From assembly GCF_000416235.1 (NCBI RefSeq), contig NZ_ATLO01000049.1, positions 186,001-250,000 on the forward strand: a DNA stretch of 64,000 nt, given 5' to 3'. Made by a program: the position numbers and the translations under genes. The notes beneath the pieces are model-generated. The model searched no databases, was not told where the DNA came from, and was given only the letters and a program-made list of their open reading frames with translations. This DNA is from Pseudomonas sp. CFII64. GTDB lineage: Bacteria > Pseudomonadota > Gammaproteobacteria > Pseudomonadales > Pseudomonadaceae. Below, piece by piece: positions 61,649 to 64,000 of the stretch (its first letter is position 1; every line of letters begins with the position of its first letter).

Positions 61649-63928
61649 ATGCTCAATACGCTGCGCAAGATCGTCCAGGAAGTTAACTCCGCCAAGGATC
61701 TAAAGGCGGCGTTGGGCATTATTGTGTTACGCGTCAAAGAGGCCATGGGCAGCCAGGTCTGCTCGGTCTATCTGCTCGATCCGGAAGCCAATCGTTTCGT
61801 GCTGATGGCCACCGAAGGCCTGAACAAGCGCTCGATCGGCAAAGTCAGCATGGCACCGAACGAGGGGCTGGTCGGTCTGGTCGGTACTCGCGAAGAACCG
61901 CTGAACCTCGAAAACGCCGCCGATCACCCCCGCTATCGCTACTTTGCCGAAACCGGCGAAGAGCGTTTCGCCTCATTCCTGGGAGCGCCGATCATTCACC
62001 ACCGTCGCGTGGTGGGCGTACTGGTCATCCAGCAAAAGGAGCGGCGTCAGTTCGACGAAGGGGAAGAAGCTTTCCTCGTGACCATGAGCGCGCAGCTCGC
62101 CGGGGTTATCGCCCACGCTGAAGCCACCGGTTCGATCCGGGGTCTTGGCCGTCAGGGCAAAGGCATTCAGGAAGCCAAATTTGTCGGTGTCGCCGGTTCG
62201 CCCGGCGCTGCCGTGGGCGTGGCCGTGGTCATGCTGCCGCCTGCCGATCTGGAAGTGGTGCCGGACAAGACCGTCACTGATATCGCCGCCGAACTCGCTT
62301 TGTTCCAGACTGCCCTGGAAGGCGTGCGTGGCGACATGCGCACCTTGTCCGCCAAGCTTGCGACCCAGCTGCGGCCGGAAGAGCGCGCGCTGTTCGATGT
62401 TTACCTGATGATGCTCGACGATGCCTCGCTGGGCAGCGAAGTGACCAACGTCATCAAGACCGGCCAATGGGCGCAGGGCGCCTTGCGCTCGGTGGTCAGC
62501 GAACACGTCAAACGCTTCGAACTGATGGACGACGCTTACCTGCGTGAGCGCGCTTCCGACGTCAAGGATCTGGGCCGTCGCCTGCTGGCCTATCTGCAGC
62601 AAGCCCGGCAACAGACGCTGGTTTATCCCGACAACACCATTCTGGTCAGCGAAGAACTCACGCCCGCCATGTTGGGCGAAGTGCCTGAAGGCAAGCTGGT
62701 CGGGCTGATTTCGGTACTTGGCTCCGGCAACTCCCACGTCGCGATCCTGGCCCGCGCCATGGGCATTCCGACGGTCATGGGCGTGGTCGATCTGCCGTAT
62801 TCCAAGGTCGACGGCATCGAACTGATCGTCGACGGCTATCACGGCGAAGTCTTCACTAACCCCAGCGATATCATGCGCAAGCAGTTCGCCGAGGTGGTCG
62901 AGGAGGAACGTCAGCTCTCCCAAGGCCTGGATTCCCTGCGTGAGCTGCCTTGCGTGACGCTGGACGGCCATCGCATGCCGTTGTGGGTCAACACCGGTCT
63001 GCTGGCCGATGTGGCCCGCGCGCAGCAGCGTGGCGCCGAAGGTGTTGGGCTGTATCGCACCGAAGTGCCGTTCATGATCAACCAGCGTTTCCCGAGTGAG
63101 AAGGAACAGCTGGCGATCTACCGCGAGCAACTGGCCGCTTTCCACCCGCTGCCCGTCACCATGCGCAGCCTGGACATCGGTGGCGACAAGGCGCTCTCCT
63201 ACTTCCCGATCAAGGAAGACAACCCGTTCCTTGGCTGGCGCGGCATTCGCGTCACCCTCGATCACCCGGAAATCTTCCTGGTGCAGACCCGCGCCATGCT
63301 CAAGGCCAGTGAAGGCTTGAACAACCTGCGGATTCTGCTGCCGATGATATCCAGCACCCACGAAGTGGAAGAGGCCTTGCACCTGATCCACCGCGCGTGG
63401 GGCGAAGTCCGCGACGAAGGCACCGACGTGCCGATGCCGCCGGTGGGGGTGATGATTGAAGTGCCGGCGGCGGTGTATCAGACCCGTGATCTGGCGCGGC
63501 AGGTGGACTTCCTGTCGGTCGGCTCCAACGACCTGACCCAATATTTGCTGGCAGTGGACCGCAACAATCCGCGCGTCGCCGACCTGTACGACTACCTGCA
63601 CCCGGCAGTCCTGCAAGCCTTGCAGAACGTCGTGCGCGATGCTCACGCCGAAGGCAAGCCGGTGAGCATCTGCGGCGAGATGGCCGGCGATCCGGCGGCT
63701 GCGGTGCTGTTGATGGCGATGGGCTTCGACAGCCTGTCGATGAACGCCACCAACTTACCGAAAGTGAAATGGATGCTGCGTCAGATCCACCTGAGCAAGG
63801 CCAAGGAAATACTTGCTCAACTGATGACCAACGACAATCCGCAAGTCATCAGCAGCTCGCTGCAACTGGCGCTGAAAAACCTGGGCCTGTCGCGGATGAT
63901 CAATCCGGGATCGGTCAAAGGGCATTGA
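61649..63928 (+). CDS. ptsP: Phosphoenolpyruvate-protein phosphotransferase PtsP (EI-Ntr)
   Basis: A 759-residue enzyme I of the nitrogen PTS. N-terminal GAF domain (about 15-160), PEP-utiliser N domain (175-300), phospho-His in GSGNSHVAILARAMGIP (about 363), and the PEP-binding barrel (about 430-730) with GLYRTEVPFM, MRSLDIGGDK and the active Cys in VSICGEMAGD. It phosphorylates NPr and through it EIIA-Ntr, tying PEP and glutamine levels to potassium, PHB and virulence control. Distinct from PtsI by the GAF domain. Confidence 0.96.
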   Translation: MLNTLRKIVQEVNSAKDLKAALGIIVLRVKEAMGSQVCSVYLLDPEANRFVLMATEGLNKRSIGKVSMAPNEGLVGLVGTREEPLNLENAADHPRYRYFAETGEERFASFLGAPIIHHRRVVGVLVIQQKERRQFDEGEEAFLVTMSAQLAGVIAHAEATGSIRGLGRQGKGIQEAKFVGVAGSPGAAVGVAVVMLPPADLEVVPDKTVTDIAAELALFQTALEGVRGDMRTLSAKLATQLRPEERALFDVYLMMLDDASLGSEVTNVIKTGQWAQGALRSVVSEHVKRFELMDDAYLRERASDVKDLGRRLLAYLQQARQQTLVYPDNTILVSEELTPAMLGEVPEGKLVGLISVLGSGNSHVAILARAMGIPTVMGVVDLPYSKVDGIELIVDGYHGEVFTNPSDIMRKQFAEVVEEERQLSQGLDSLRELPCVTLDGHRMPLWVNTGLLADVARAQQRGAEGVGLYRTEVPFMINQRFPSEKEQLAIYREQLAAFHPLPVTMRSLDIGGDKALSYFPIKEDNPFLGWRGIRVTLDHPEIFLVQTRAMLKASEGLNNLRILLPMISSTHEVEEALHLIHRAWGEVRDEGTDVPMPPVGVMIEVPAAVYQTRDLARQVDFLSVGSNDLTQYLLAVDRNNPRVADLYDYLHPAVLQALQNVVRDAHAEGKPVSICGEMAGDPAAAVLLMAMGFDSLSMNATNLPKVKWMLRQIHLSKAKEILAQLMTNDNPQVISSSLQLALKNLGLSRMINPGSVKGH

Positions 63929-63937
63929 TTCAATAAC

Positions 63938-63966
63938 CACCGTAGGACCGGATTTATCCGGGAGGG
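63938..63966. repeat. Single REP arm near the window edge
   Basis: ACCGTAGGACCGGATTTATCC then GGGAGGGCG, the left arm of a REPIN with an unusual GGATTTATCC core. A partner arm may lie beyond the window. Confidence 0.75.
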
Positions 63967-64000
63967 CGATCGTTCCGGTCACGAATATCTGCCAGATGGG

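Overview
The window is a chromosomal segment of a Pseudomonas species, most likely from the fluorescens/syringae side of the genus. The evidence is the order of core genes (ubiK, glnK-amtB, sutA, the lptM-lysA-dapF-DUF484-xerC-HAD operon, cyaY, rnk, mutM, coaD, ftsYEX-rpoH, serA beside a D-2-hydroxyglutarate dehydrogenase, rpiA/ilvA, rppH-ptsP), the GC-rich codon use, and many copies of a REP sequence with the core TAGGACCGGCTTTAGCCGGGAG or close variants, mostly arranged as inverted pairs (REPINs).

Positions 1 to 14578 are different. They are visibly AT-richer and contain only accessory genes. They end precisely inside comM: the first 282 codons or so of comM (14579-15424, minus strand) are intact, then the reading frame breaks at a TGT/ACA terminus followed by 20-22 bp spaced repeats that look like transposase (TnsB) binding sites. 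I read this as one end of a Tn7-like element inserted in comM, a target also used by the AbaR/Tn6022 family of Acinetobacter. The transposition genes, the other end and the rest of comM would lie to the left of the window.

The visible cargo comprises: (i) a minus-strand operon of an AAA+ ATPase and a large subtilisin-like protease matching the IetAS anti-phage/plasmid-stability pair, followed by a second, smaller S8 protease and an unidentified gene cut by the window edge; (ii) a plus-strand, overlapping three-gene operon of two phospholipase-D-like proteins (the first perhaps of the VPA1262 family) and a 663-residue protein I do not recognise; (iii) a lone SAM methyltransferase; (iv) an overlapping pair of an unknown 463-residue lipoprotein and a papain-like (C1) protease; (v) an 81-residue small protein; and (vi) about 640 bp of apparently gene-free DNA before the element end. 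Modules (ii) and (iv) are the best candidates for undescribed systems.

Between comM and ubiK sit an Abi-family protein with a HEPN RNxxxH motif and a divergent Lrp-type regulator / cysteine-desulfhydrase-like enzyme pair. From 18339 onward the window is ordinary core genome: nitrogen sensing (glnK-amtB behind a clear sigma-54 promoter and an NtrC-like site), starvation transcription factor SutA, lysine/peptidoglycan precursor synthesis with chromosome dimer resolution, iron-sulphur and rnk genes, rRNA methyltransferases, DNA repair, glutathione breakdown, CoA synthesis, aldehyde detoxification, amino-acid export, M16 peptidases, the FtsY/FtsEX division-secretion operon with rpoH, peptidoglycan transglycosylase, the serine/2-hydroxyglutarate pair, two SdiA-regulated-type proteins, rpiA, ilvA, rppH and ptsP. 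No tRNA, rRNA or CRISPR array was seen.
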